From Streptomyces echinatus (GTDB lineage Bacteria; Actinomycetota; Actinomycetes; Streptomycetales; Streptomycetaceae): DNA of 64,000 nucleotides. Where the stretch lies: NCBI RefSeq assembly GCF_014203595.1, contig NZ_JACHJK010000005.1, forward strand, positions 62,001-126,000, written 5' to 3'. Numbering within the stretch: the first letter of the stretch is position 1; every line of letters begins with the position of its first letter. A model generated the notes under the pieces. It saw only the letters and a list, made by a program, of their open reading frames with translations. It searched no databases and was not told the DNA's origin. Below are positions 52,435 through 61,157 of the stretch, piece by piece. A program made the position numbers and the translations under genes.

Positions 52435-52570
52435 TCAGCGACCTCGGACGCTCCCCGTGCCCGTGGGACCGTCAGCGGCCTCGGACGACACGCGCCCGTG
52501 CCCGTGGGACCGTCAGCGGCCTCGGACGGCACCCGCCCGTGCCCGGCGGGTCGTCAGCGACCGAGTGCGG
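52435..52570. repeat. Tandem repeats after the nucleotidyltransferase gene
   Basis: GTCAGCGRCC(T)CGGACG-type units begin at 52435, 52471, 52512 and 52553, spaced 36, 41 and 41 bp, with CCCGTGCCCGTGGGACC between them. The unit at 52553 spans the stop of the nucleotidyltransferase gene, so the gene end has been copied outward. Confidence 0.6.
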
Positions 52571-53285
52571 TCAGTTCCTTGGCCGCTTCCGTCAGGTCCT
52601 TCGCGGTGTCGATGGCCCGCCAGTACGCACCCTGCGGGATCGGGAAGCCCGCGAGCCTCTTCTCCCGGGCCAGCCGCGGGAACGTCGTCCGCTCGTGATC
52701 CCCCCGCTCGGGCAGCAGCGACGCGAACTCGGGCGAGAAGACATAGACACCCGCGTTGATCTCGAACGTCGACGGCGGCGCCTCGATGAAGTCGGTGATG
52801 TGCCCGAACCCGTCGGTCTGCACCGCCCCCCACGGGATCCGCGGGCGAGCCAGCGCCAGGGTCGCGACCGCGCCCCGCTCGGTGTGGAAGTCGGCCATGT
52901 CCCGCAGGGAGAACCGCGTCCAGATGTCACCGTTCGTCGCGTACCAGGGCCGGTCGGGATGCGGCAGATGCGCCGCCGCGTACCGCAGACCGCCTCCGCG
53001 GCCGAGGGGCTCGCTCTCCACGACGGTGGTGACGGAGACGGGCAGGTCGGCCGAGTCCAGCCACTTCTGCAGGACGTCGGCGAGGTGGCCGCAGGAGACC
53101 ACCACGTCCGTCACACCTTCCTCGGCCAGCCAGGTGAGCTGGTGGCCGATGATCGGAGTGCCCGTGCCGGGGATCTCGACCATCGGCTTGGGCCGGTCGT
53201 CGGTGTACGGACGCAGCCGGGAGCCCTGGCCACCGGCCAGGACCACGGCTTGAGTGGGGCGCGATGCGGCGTTCGGATGGGTCAT
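52554..53285 (-). CDS. Nucleotidyltransferase (GlmU/ManC-like sugar-1-phosphate type)
   Basis: A 243-residue NTP-transferase with the nucleotide loop VVLAGGQGSRLRPYTDDRPKP and a later ATNGDIWTRF metal Asp motif. It should activate a sugar phosphate (dTDP, UDP or GDP type). The ATG at 53285 follows TACAGT by 6 nt, so it looks leaderless. It could serve glycan or glycoside synthesis, but no partner genes lie nearby. Confidence 0.82.
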   Translation of the reverse strand: MTHPNAASRPTQAVVLAGGQGSRLRPYTDDRPKPMVEIPGTGTPIIGHQLTWLAEEGVTDVVVSCGHLADVLQKWLDSADLPVSVTTVVESEPLGRGGGLRYAAAHLPHPDRPWYATNGDIWTRFSLRDMADFHTERGAVATLALARPRIPWGAVQTDGFGHITDFIEAPPSTFEINAGVYVFSPEFASLLPERGDHERTTFPRLAREKRLAGFPIPQGAYWRAIDTAKDLTEAAKELTALGR

Positions 53286-53363
53286 GACCGCACTGTACGT
53301 GGCGCCCCACCGCGGGCTGCCGGCGGCAGCGTGCTCCATGGGGAGCCGTCGCCCCGGCCCACC

Positions 53364-53825
53364 TCAGCTGTGCGCCGCCAGGACGCCCGAGGCGAAGGCC
53401 GTGTCGCACACCGGGCGGGCGTACGACTGGGCGCGCGAGGCGCCGTAGATACGCACCGCCGCCGTGCCGAGGGCGCGGGCGATGGAGGAGCAGTGCCGGG
53501 CCAGCGAGGGGTGTCCGTTGACGGCCCGCTGGAGGTGGGTGAGCACCACGCCGGGGTCCTTGTCCTGCAGTTCGGTCATCAGCTGGTCGCGGAGCACGTC
53601 CTGCGGGGCACGGGCGGCCGTCCTGGAGGGGGCCTCCGCCGACGAGACGTCGGAGGCGGTCAGCACCGAGCCGGCGGGATTCCCCGTCCAGTTGACCCGG
53701 GTGACCGCGAGGGTCCCGGAGAGCACCATGACGACGGGCAGGACGAGGGCAAGAGTGCGGCCGATCCGGCGGGCAGGGCCGCCCCGGTGGCCGCGTCGCG
53801 TCTGTGGGGTGGTGGAGTGCTTCAC
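53364..53825 (-). CDS. Hypothetical membrane-anchored or secreted protein
   Basis: A 153-residue protein with a basic start, one membrane helix (IGRTLALVLPVVMVLSGTLA) and an outside helical domain with a conserved-looking Cys pair (ARHCSSIARALGTAAVRIYG and ARPVCDTAFASGVLA). It may be a secreted protein with a disulphide. The GTG at 53825 follows TACCCT by 7 nt, so it looks leaderless. It is transcribed in the same direction as the nucleotidyltransferase gene, 78 bp upstream of it. Confidence 0.65.
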   Translation of the reverse strand: MKHSTTPQTRRGHRGGPARRIGRTLALVLPVVMVLSGTLAVTRVNWTGNPAGSVLTASDVSSAEAPSRTAARAPQDVLRDQLMTELQDKDPGVVLTHLQRAVNGHPSLARHCSSIARALGTAAVRIYGASRAQSYARPVCDTAFASGVLAAHS

Positions 53826-53967
53826 GCGTGTGAGGGTAGCGCCCGGTAATGACGCGAAGACAACGAGTCACCCTTACGGGGGATGAGATGGCGCCGCTTT
53901 CTGGGTAGTGGGTTGACGGCAACCGCCCGAAATGATCCCTCTGCCGGGGTATCCGCACCCACGCGAA

Positions 53968-53994
53968 GGGCCCCGCGGTCAGACCGCGGGGCCC
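53968..53994 (-). terminator. Terminator after msiK
   Basis: GGGCCCCGCGG and CCGCGGGGCCC form an 11-bp stem with loop TCAGA, 14 bp beyond the msiK stop. Confidence 0.75.
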
Positions 53995-54008
53995 TGCCGT
54001 CGGACGCG

Positions 54009-55145
54009 TCAGTCGGACAGCCGCTCACCCGTGGACGTGGAGAACACATGGGTCTCGCCCGGCCGCGGCACCACGTGCAGCGTGGAGCCCTTCTCCGGCA
54101 CCTGACGGCCGTTGACGCGCACCACCAGGTCCTTCACCTCGCCACTGACCTCGGCGGTGCCGTACACATAGCCGTCGGCGCCCAGCTCCTCGACGACGTT
54201 CACGGACACGGCGAGGCCGGCCGGGGCGTCGGAGGAGTCCTTGGACAGGGAGGCCGCGACGGCGCCGCCCAGCTCCACCACGTCGAAGTGCTCGGGACGG
54301 ACGCCCACGGTCACCGTGCGGTCACCCTTGTCGGCGGCTGCCTTCAGCGCCTCCCGGTTGACCGGGACGACACTGTTGCCGAACTTCACGCCGCCGTCGG
54401 TGATCGGGACCTCGACCAGGTTCATGGCGGGCGAGCCGATGAAGCCGGCGACGAAGAGGTTCGCGGGCTTGTCGTACATGTTCCGCGGCGAGTCGACCTG
54501 CTGCAGCAGACCGTCCTTGAGGACCGCCACACGGTCGCCCATCGTCATCGCCTCGACCTGGTCGTGGGTGACGTAGACGGTGGTGATCCCGAGGCGGCGC
54601 TGCAGCGACGCGATCTGCGTACGCGTCGACACACGGAGCTTGGCGTCCAGGTTGGACAGCGGCTCGTCCATGAGGAAGACCTGCGGCTCACGCACGATCG
54701 CGCGGCCCATCGCGACACGCTGACGCTGACCGCCGGAGAGCGCCTTCGGCTTGCGGTCCAGGTACTCCGTGAGGTCGAGGATCTTCGCGGCCTCCTCGAC
54801 CTTCTGCCGGATCTCCGCCTTGTTGACGCCGGCGATCTTGAGCGCGAAGCCCATGTTGTCGGCGACCGACATGTGCGGGTAGAGGGCGTAGTTCTGGAAC
54901 ACCATGGCGATGTCCCGGTCCTTGGGCGGCAGGTGCGTGACGTCGCGGTCACCGATGCGGATGGCGCCGCCGTTGACGTCCTCCAGACCCGCGAGCATCC
55001 GCAGCGAGGTGGACTTTCCGCAACCCGACGGGCCGACCAGGACGAGGAACTCGCCGTCCTCGATCGCGATGTCGAGACCGTCGACGGCGGGCTTGGTGGA
55101 ACCCGGGTAAATACGGGTCGCCTTGTCGAACGTGACAGTGGCCAT
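54009..55145 (-). CDS. msiK: Multiple sugar ABC transporter ATPase MsiK
   Basis: A 378-residue ABC ATPase of the MsiK/UgpC type that powers several separate sugar transporters in Streptomyces. Walker A GPSGCGKST, signature LSGGQRQR, Walker B VFLMDEPLSNLD and the H-loop VTHDQVEAM are all present. The C-terminal OB-fold regulatory domain is complete. It stands alone without permeases, as expected for a shared ATPase. The ATG at 55145 has AAGGGGGCCTCTGAGCC upstream. Confidence 0.92.
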   Translation of the reverse strand: MATVTFDKATRIYPGSTKPAVDGLDIAIEDGEFLVLVGPSGCGKSTSLRMLAGLEDVNGGAIRIGDRDVTHLPPKDRDIAMVFQNYALYPHMSVADNMGFALKIAGVNKAEIRQKVEEAAKILDLTEYLDRKPKALSGGQRQRVAMGRAIVREPQVFLMDEPLSNLDAKLRVSTRTQIASLQRRLGITTVYVTHDQVEAMTMGDRVAVLKDGLLQQVDSPRNMYDKPANLFVAGFIGSPAMNLVEVPITDGGVKFGNSVVPVNREALKAAADKGDRTVTVGVRPEHFDVVELGGAVAASLSKDSSDAPAGLAVSVNVVEELGADGYVYGTAEVSGEVKDLVVRVNGRQVPEKGSTLHVVPRPGETHVFSTSTGERLSD

Positions 55146-55206
55146 GGCTCAGAGGCCCCCTTCTACCGGCAGGAACGTGCCGGACGATCCGTTGTAGGAA
55201 GGTGGT

Positions 55207-55218
55207 TGGTGTAGTCCA
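55207..55218. promoter_or_regulatory. DasR-like site upstream of msiK
   Basis: TGGTGTAGTCCA resembles the DasR site TGGTCTAGACCA at 10 of 12 positions, about 65 bp before the msiK ATG. DasR controls amino-sugar uptake in Streptomyces. The match is modest. Confidence 0.3.
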
Positions 55219-55365
55219 CACAGGTGAACTGGCTCAGGACGGTACCTCCCGTTCACCGGCCCTGTCAGTACTTCCACCCCTGTGAACTTCCCGGAAATTC
55301 TCGCCGGGACCGTACCGGGACCTGGGTACACTGCACAGGCACGGACGCGCCGCACGCGCGTGCGG

Positions 55366-55439
55366 GCCTCCTTAGCTCAGCTGGTCAGAGCGCCGCTCTT
55401 GTAAAGCGAAGGTCGTCGGTTCGAATCCGACAGGGGGCT
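55366..55439 (+). tRNA. tRNA-Thr (anticodon TGT)
   Basis: A 74-nt cloverleaf from GCCTCCT to AGGGGGC plus discriminator T. The acceptor pairs perfectly apart from G-U. The anticodon TGT is at 55400-55402 in loop CTTGTAA, and the T arm holds GGTTCGAATCC. It reads ACA threonine codons. No CCA is encoded. Confidence 0.93.
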
Positions 55440-55445
55440 CTGGTG

Positions 55446-55478
55446 GCCCAGGTGGGATCTGTTCCCACCTGGGCTTTC
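55446..55478 (+). terminator. Terminator after the tRNA gene
   Basis: GCCCAGGTGGGA and TCCCACCTGGGC form a 12-bp stem with a 5-nt loop followed by TTTC. It stands between the tRNA and the convergent kinase gene. Confidence 0.75.
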
Positions 55479-56354
55479 TCATGCCAGTCGGTGGGCGATC
55501 TCCAGTTGGCGGGCCTCGATCGGGCGGCCGTCCTCGACGTCCCACAGGGCGTTCTGGAGGAGGCGGCCGAGGGTCCAGGCGCGGGCCCGGGCCCGGTCCA
55601 GGCCGAGGACGTCGGTCATGGCGTCGAAGCGCCAGCGGACCTCGGCCGCGTCGAAGCGGTTGTCCAGGGCGGGCCACAGCTCGAAGCCGGGGTCGCCGGC
55701 CAGCGGCTTGGGGTCGATGGCGAGCCAGTCGGCGCGGTCGGCGGCGAGGACGTTCTCGTCGTGCAGGTCCCAGTGGAGGAGCCGGTCGCCGGGTTCGGCG
55801 GCGACCTCGCGGACGGCGGCGGCGCAGTCGGCGATCGTGCGGCGGACCGCCGGGTCGGGGATGCGCTCCAGGGCCTGGTGGGTCCGTTCCAGCATGGCCT
55901 CGGTGAGGTCGCCGAGGCGGCGCAGGCCGGGCGGGGCGGGGAAGGACGTCAGGTGGGCCAGCAGTCCGGCGATGACCAGGACGGCCTCGCGGGTGTCGGC
56001 GAGGCCGGCGAGCATCCGGGTCTCGTCCAGGCGTTCCAGGAGCATGGTGCCGGTGTCCGGGTCGTGGTCGAGGAGCCGTACGGCTCCGTCGCCGTTCCAG
56101 GTGCGCAGGGCGACCGGTTCGCCCTCGCTCTCCTCGTCGCGGAGCTGGAGTTTGAGGACCGCTCGGTGGCCGCCGGCGCGGAGGACGGGCAGGACGAGGG
56201 CGCTGACGCCGTTCATCGGCGGTCCGTCGAGTCGTAGCCGCCAGCGGTCGAGGAAGCCGGCCGCGAGGCCGGGCAGCGCGGTGATGAAGGCCTTGCCCGC
56301 CGCGCCGTTGTAGGTCTGTTGTGCCTCGGCCAGCTCTCCGGGGATGTCAATCAC
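55479..56354 (-). CDS. Aminoglycoside/hydroxyurea-type antibiotic kinase family
   Basis: A 291-residue kinase of the APH(6)/hydroxyurea phosphotransferase family. The nucleotide loop is in HRAVLKLQLRDEESEGEPVA, the catalytic Asp in LLHWDLHDENVL and the metal Asp in LAIDPKPLAGDPGFE. Its substrate in the host is unknown, so resistance is not implied by itself. I chose the GTG at 56354, 7 nt after TACCGT (leaderless); an ATG at 56390 would run into the divergent gene. Confidence 0.85.
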   Translation of the reverse strand: MIDIPGELAEAQQTYNGAAGKAFITALPGLAAGFLDRWRLRLDGPPMNGVSALVLPVLRAGGHRAVLKLQLRDEESEGEPVALRTWNGDGAVRLLDHDPDTGTMLLERLDETRMLAGLADTREAVLVIAGLLAHLTSFPAPPGLRRLGDLTEAMLERTHQALERIPDPAVRRTIADCAAAVREVAAEPGDRLLHWDLHDENVLAADRADWLAIDPKPLAGDPGFELWPALDNRFDAAEVRWRFDAMTDVLGLDRARARAWTLGRLLQNALWDVEDGRPIEARQLEIAHRLA

Positions 56355-56388
56355 GGTTCGGACGGTACCGGCGTGCGTGAATCGGCTC

Positions 56389-57042
56389 ATGCGAATTGTC
56401 CGGGGCCCGGGGGCGGTGTGGGCGTACGTCCGTGGTGCTCCCGGCACCTGTGTGTGGCTCGGGATCCTGCTGGTGACGACGGTGGCGCTGCATCTCATGC
56501 CGGCGGAGTTCGAGGAGCATTTCCTGCGGCACCGGTCGACGAACATCCATGAGCTGTCGCGCAGTCCGGTGCGGGTGCTGGTGACGAGCGCGATGTGGAT
56601 CGAGAGCGGGCACTGGCTGCCGTACGCCTTCTTGTACACGGTGTTCCACGCGTCGGCCGAGCGCTGGCTGGGGACGGTGCGCTGGCTGGGGGTGTGTGCG
56701 GCCGCTCATGTGCTGGCCTCTCTGATCAGCGAGGCGATGCTGTTGGCGGCGATCCGGAAGGGTATGGCCCCGGCCGCGGCGGTCGACACGCTGGACATCG
56801 GGGTGAGTTACGCGCTGGCCGGGGTGATCGCGGTGCTCGGGTACCGGGTCGCGGTGCCGTGGCGGTATGTGTACGTGCTGGTGGTGCTGGTGGTGTTCGC
56901 GCTGCCGCTGGCCGCGGGTCCGTCGTTCACCGATGTCGGTCATTTCGTCGCGGCGCTGATCGGTCTCGCCTGTTATCCGCTGGTCAGGGGGCGGGGAAAA
57001 GCATGGAATCCGAAGGAGACACTGGCTGCTCCGAGGGGTTAA
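56389..57042 (+). CDS. Rhomboid-like membrane protein
   Basis: A 217-residue membrane protein with about six helices and the rhomboid-like plan, including VFHASAERWLGTVRWLGVCA and a C-terminal GHFVAALIGLACYPLV. The rhomboid protease catalytic Ser in GxSG is replaced (DIGVSYALAGVI), so enzyme activity is unsure. Start uncertain: ATG 56389 or GTG 56377. Its TAA stop forms part of the TAACGT promoter box of the next gene. Confidence 0.7.
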   Translation: MRIVRGPGAVWAYVRGAPGTCVWLGILLVTTVALHLMPAEFEEHFLRHRSTNIHELSRSPVRVLVTSAMWIESGHWLPYAFLYTVFHASAERWLGTVRWLGVCAAAHVLASLISEAMLLAAIRKGMAPAAAVDTLDIGVSYALAGVIAVLGYRVAVPWRYVYVLVVLVVFALPLAAGPSFTDVGHFVAALIGLACYPLVRGRGKAWNPKETLAAPRG

Positions 57043-57052
57043 CGTCCCGGCC

Positions 57053-58459
57053 ATGAGCAGCTGGGCGAGCAGTGTCGTGAACGGTGGTGTGTCGTTCTGG
57101 TACGTGGACGACGGTCTTCCGGTGGTGCGGGAGCCGTTGTCCGGGGACGCGTCGGCCGATGTGGTGATCGTCGGCGGGGGTTACACGGGTCTGTGGACGG
57201 CGTACTACCTGAAGAAGGCGGCGCCTTTTCTGCGGATCACCGTGCTGGAGCAGAAGTTCTGCGGGTACGGCGCTTCCGGGCGTAACGGTGGGTGGCTGTA
57301 CAACGGGATCGCGGGCCGGGACCGGTATGCGAAGCTGCACGGTCGCGAGGCGGCCGTGCGGCTGCAGAGGGCGATGAACGACACGGTGGCCGAGGTGATC
57401 GCGGTGGCCGAGGCGGAGGGTGTGGACGCCGGGGTGCACAAGGGCGGGGTCCTCGAAGTGGCCACGACCCCGGCGCAGTTGGCGCGGCTGAGGGCGTTCC
57501 ACGAGCATGAGGTGGCGTTCGGGGAGAAGGACCGGGAGCTGTACGGGGCCCGGGAGACGGCCGAGCGGATCCGGGTCGCGGACGCGGTGGGTTCGGCCTG
57601 GACTCCGCACGGTGCCCGGTTGCACCCGGTGAAGCTGGTCAAGGGGCTCGCGGCGGTGGTGGAGGCGTCGGGTGTCACGATCCATGAGTCGACGCCGGTG
57701 ACGGAGATCCGGCCGAAGCACGCGGTCACTCCGTACGGCACGGTCCGGGCGCCGTACGTGCTGCGTTGCACCGAGGGCTTCACTGCCTCGCTGAAGGGGC
57801 AGCGGCGGACGTGGCTGCCGATGAATTCCTCGATGATCGTCACTGAGCCGCTGACGGAGGAGCAGTGGGCGGGGATCGGCTGGGCGGGCTGCGAGACGCT
57901 GGGTGACATGGCGCATGCGTACATGTATGCGCAGCGGACGGCGGACGGCCGGATCGCGCTCGGGGGGCGTGGGGTGCCCTACCGTTTCGCTTCGCGTACC
58001 GACAACGACGGCCGGACGCAGGCGGCGACCGTCGAGGCATTGCACGAGATCCTGACGCGGTTCTTCCCGTCCCTGGTGGGGGTGCGGGTCGAGCATGCGT
58101 GGTCGGGTGTGCTGGGTGTGCCGCGGGACTGGTGCGCCACGGTGACGCTGGACCGTTCCACCGGCCTCGGCTGGGCGGGTGGTTACGTGGGCTCGGGTGT
58201 GGCCACCGCCAATCTGGCCGCCCGTACGCTGCGTGATCTGGTCCAGCAGGACTCGGGTCAGGGCGGCCGTACGGAGCTGACGGATCTTCCCTGGGTGAAC
58301 CACAAGGTCCGCAAGTGGGAGCCGGAGCCGTTGCGCTGGCTGGGCGTGCAGGGCATGTACGCCACGTACCGCACCGCCGACCAGCGTGAACGTCTTCGTC
58401 CGGGTGCGGGGTCCTCGCGGCTGGCGGAGCTGGCCGACCGGGTGGCGGGGCGCCACTGA
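57053..58459 (+). CDS. FAD-dependent amine oxidase-like protein (DAO family)
   Basis: A 468-residue FAD enzyme of the DadA/glycine-oxidase type, similar to gamma-glutamylputrescine oxidoreductase (PuuB-like). It has the FAD motif VVIVGGGYTGLWTAYYL, the signature FCGYGASGRNGGWLYNG and a C-terminal GWAGGYVGSGVATANLAART. The substrate amine is unknown. The ATG at 57053 stands 7 nt after TAACGT, itself inside the end of the upstream gene, so it is probably leaderless. Confidence 0.83.
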   Translation: MSSWASSVVNGGVSFWYVDDGLPVVREPLSGDASADVVIVGGGYTGLWTAYYLKKAAPFLRITVLEQKFCGYGASGRNGGWLYNGIAGRDRYAKLHGREAAVRLQRAMNDTVAEVIAVAEAEGVDAGVHKGGVLEVATTPAQLARLRAFHEHEVAFGEKDRELYGARETAERIRVADAVGSAWTPHGARLHPVKLVKGLAAVVEASGVTIHESTPVTEIRPKHAVTPYGTVRAPYVLRCTEGFTASLKGQRRTWLPMNSSMIVTEPLTEEQWAGIGWAGCETLGDMAHAYMYAQRTADGRIALGGRGVPYRFASRTDNDGRTQAATVEALHEILTRFFPSLVGVRVEHAWSGVLGVPRDWCATVTLDRSTGLGWAGGYVGSGVATANLAARTLRDLVQQDSGQGGRTELTDLPWVNHKVRKWEPEPLRWLGVQGMYATYRTADQRERLRPGAGSSRLAELADRVAGRH

Positions 58460-58600
58460 TCCGCCGTGGCGGTGACCGGCCGGCCGGGCCGGGGATGTCG
58501 TGCAGTCGTTCGATCTCGGTGACGGCTCGCCGCCCCCGTCCCCGCGGCGGTGTGCCTCGGCCGGTGGGCGGCGGGCGTTTTGTGGCTTCAGCGTCGGGCC

Positions 58601-59761
58601 TCAAGCGGGCTTGAGGTCAAGGGCGGGGCGGCCGAGGATCAGGGAGACCGCGGTGACCGCGCTGTTGAAGGACACCTCCGCGAGCACGCCGGGGGCCGCC
58701 ACCTGGTCGCCCGCGAGGTAGATGCCGTCACCGCGGTCCACGGACGGCCGGTCCCGCCAGCTGTGTCCGGGCGGGTCCACGGCGCCGGTGCGGCCGTCCG
58801 CCATGGCGTCCCGCCGCCAGGTGAGCCGCTCCCGCCAGCCGGGGAATCCCAGGTCGAGCAGTTCTTCGGCGCGGGTGAGGCCGTCGGTCCGGGGCGCGCC
58901 GGGTGCGATCGGCATCTGCCCCTGGATCAGTTGCTGTCCGGCGGGTGCGAGGGAGGGGTCCTGTGCGGTGAACCGTTCGAGCCAGCCGGGTTGGTCGAGG
59001 TCGGAGACGGCGAAGGCGTCGCCGCGCCGGGTGCGTACGGCGAGGTCGACGAGGAGGGTGCGGCCGCTGGACCAGGTCAGTGAGTCGTCGCGGAGGAGTC
59101 GTCGGGCGGTGGTCAGGGGGGTGGCGACGACGACCGGGGTGCCGGCCGGCAGGTCGTCCAGCCGGGCCTCGGTCTCGATCCGTACGCCGAGGTTCCAGGC
59201 CCGTGCGGCCATGCGGTCGATGACCGCGCCCCAGCCGCCGCGCGGGTAGTGCGCCTCCGGTGGCAGTTTGGCGGCCCGGCGCAGGCGTTGGTGGACGAAG
59301 GCGGCGGACAGGCTGCCGGGGTCGTGGTGGAAGAGGGCGACGGCCGCGTAGTTGGCGGCCGCGCGGGCGCCCTCCTCGCCGGCGACGCCGCTCGCCCAGC
59401 CGAGGAAGTCGGTGTCGACGGGGGCCGGGCCGAGCCGCGGGCGCAGCAGTTTGAGCAGGGCGAAGGGCGGGGTGCGGCGCAGTGTGCCGTGGTGGCGCAG
59501 GCGCAGCCGGGCGGCCTCCAGGGGCGGCAGGGTGGCGAGGGGGCCGAGCAGGCCGCGTTGTCCGAGCCAGGTCCAGTGGGGGCCGCCGGCGTAGAAGGCG
59601 TGTGGTCCCTCGTTGGTCCGGTACGGTCCGTCCGCCGTCCGGGCGCGTCCGCCCAGGGTGTGGTGGGCCTCGTACACGGTGACCTTGGCTCCGGCCTCGG
59701 CCGCGGTGATCGCGGCGGTGAGCCCGGCGAAGCCGCCGCCGATGACGGTGATGTGGCGCAT
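58601..59761 (-). CDS. FAD-dependent desaturase/amine-oxidase-like protein
   Basis: A 386-residue protein with the FAD-binding start ITVIGGGFAGLTAAITAAEA and the C-terminal dinucleotide-site GDGIYLAGDQVAAPG, like phytoene desaturase or amine oxidase families. The substrate is not evident, and no carotenoid genes are nearby. The ATG at 59761 has CAGGGAGACTCC upstream. It is divergent from the pentapeptide-repeat gene. Confidence 0.8.
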   Translation of the reverse strand: MRHITVIGGGFAGLTAAITAAEAGAKVTVYEAHHTLGGRARTADGPYRTNEGPHAFYAGGPHWTWLGQRGLLGPLATLPPLEAARLRLRHHGTLRRTPPFALLKLLRPRLGPAPVDTDFLGWASGVAGEEGARAAANYAAVALFHHDPGSLSAAFVHQRLRRAAKLPPEAHYPRGGWGAVIDRMAARAWNLGVRIETEARLDDLPAGTPVVVATPLTTARRLLRDDSLTWSSGRTLLVDLAVRTRRGDAFAVSDLDQPGWLERFTAQDPSLAPAGQQLIQGQMPIAPGAPRTDGLTRAEELLDLGFPGWRERLTWRRDAMADGRTGAVDPPGHSWRDRPSVDRGDGIYLAGDQVAAPGVLAEVSFNSAVTAVSLILGRPALDLKPA

Positions 59762-59895
59762 GGAGTCTCCCTGGGTCCGTTCACCTGCTCCGTGGGTACG
59801 ACGGTTCGGCCGGCCCGGAATGTGACATCGCGGTCGCGCGGGCCGTGTCCTGCCTGGTCGGGCGGATTGTCAGTGGTCGGGTGCAGCATGGGCGC

Positions 59896-60585
59896 ATGGT
59901 GAGGCGAGCGATGGGGAGCCGGTCCGCGGGCCGGGGGGCGGTGCGGGGCGCGCGGCGGCCGGAGGTGCGGCTGCCGGAGCTGCGGGCGTGGTCCGGCGGC
60001 GGGCTGGAGCCGGACGGTGACTACGACGGGCTGGAGTTCCGGGAGGCGGACCTGGCCGGTCAGGACGGTGCGGGCGCCCGGTTCATGGACTGTGCGCTGA
60101 CGGGCTGCGTGGTGGACGAGGCGGGGCTGGGCCGGGCGCGGGTGCTGGACTCGGTCCTGACCGGGCTGCGGGGTGTGGGCACCCAGCTCGCGGAGTCCAC
60201 GTTCCGTGATGTCGAGCTGGTCGACGCGCGTCTGGGCGGTGCCCAGATGCACGGTGCCGTGCTGGAGAGGGTGGTGATCCGGGGCGGCAAGATCGACTTT
60301 CTGAATCTCCGTGAGGCCCGTCTGACGGATGTGGTCTTCGAGTCGTGCGTCCTGGTCGAGCCGGACTTCGCGGGTGCGCGCCTGGAGCGGGTGGAGTTCG
60401 CCGACTGTGCCCTGAGAGCGGCGGACTTCGGCAACGCGACGCTGGAGGACGTGGATCTGCGCGGTGCCGCTCCGCTGGAGATCACCCGGGGTCTGGGCCG
60501 CCTGTCCGGTGCGGTGATCAGCACCGGTCAGCTGCTGGATCTGGCACCGGCGCTGGCGGCGGAGCTGGGGATGCGGGTGGAGTAG
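59896..60585 (+). CDS. Pentapeptide repeat protein
   Basis: A 229-residue protein with A(D/N)LxX-type pentapeptides (READLAGQDGAGARFMDCAL, FLNLREARLTDVVFESCVLV, ADFGNATLEDVDLRG) that fold as a right-handed square helix. Some proteins of this type bind DNA gyrase like DNA mimics, but nothing here shows that. Start uncertain between 59896 and the ATG at 59911. It is followed by a convergent gene. Confidence 0.8.
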   Translation: MVRRAMGSRSAGRGAVRGARRPEVRLPELRAWSGGGLEPDGDYDGLEFREADLAGQDGAGARFMDCALTGCVVDEAGLGRARVLDSVLTGLRGVGTQLAESTFRDVELVDARLGGAQMHGAVLERVVIRGGKIDFLNLREARLTDVVFESCVLVEPDFAGARLERVEFADCALRAADFGNATLEDVDLRGAAPLEITRGLGRLSGAVISTGQLLDLAPALAAELGMRVE

Positions 60586-60603
60586 CGGGAGGGCCCCGCG
60601 GGG

Positions 60604-61104
60604 TCATCCCACGCGCGGGAAGCGGGCCTGCAGGGTCCAGACGGCGGGGTTGTCCGCCAGGTCCTCGTGGAGGTCGGTGAGGTCCGCGATCAGGTCGTGC
60701 AGGAAGTCGCGGGCCTCGCGGCGCAGTTCGGTGTGGGAGAAGGACAGCGGGGACTCCTCGGCCGGCACCCAGTCGGCGGTGATGTCCACCCAGCCGAAGC
60801 GGCGCTCGAAGAGCATCCGGTCGGTGGACTCGGTGAAGTCCAGTTCCGCCCGCTGGGGCCGGGCGGCGCGGGAGCCCATCGGGTCCCGGTCCAGCCGTTC
60901 CACGATGTCGCACAGCGCCCAGGCGAAGTCCAGCACGGGCACCCATCCCCAGGCTGTGGACAGTTCCCGGTCCGACTTGGTGTCCGCGAGATACACGTCA
61001 CCGCAGAACAGGTCGTGCCGCAGGGCGTGGACGTCCGCGTGGCGGTAGTCGGTCTGCGGCGGGTCCGGGAACCGGTTGGAGAGGGCGTAGCCGATGTCGA
61101 GCAC
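60604..61104 (-). CDS. Hypothetical protein
   Basis: A 166-residue acidic protein (GYALSNRFPDPPQTDYRHAD and FGWVDITADWVPAEESPLSF), seemingly conserved in Streptomyces. No catalytic motif. I chose GTG 61104 as the start because it gives the conserved LDIGYALSN; a GTG at 61143 is also possible. It is divergent from the M1 peptidase gene. Confidence 0.7.
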   Translation of the reverse strand: MLDIGYALSNRFPDPPQTDYRHADVHALRHDLFCGDVYLADTKSDRELSTAWGWVPVLDFAWALCDIVERLDRDPMGSRAARPQRAELDFTESTDRMLFERRFGWVDITADWVPAEESPLSFSHTELRREARDFLHDLIADLTDLHEDLADNPAVWTLQARFPRVG

Positions 61105-61157
61105 GGAAGAGATGGTGTCACGCCGGTGTGCCGGACCCGGCACATAGGATCGATGAC

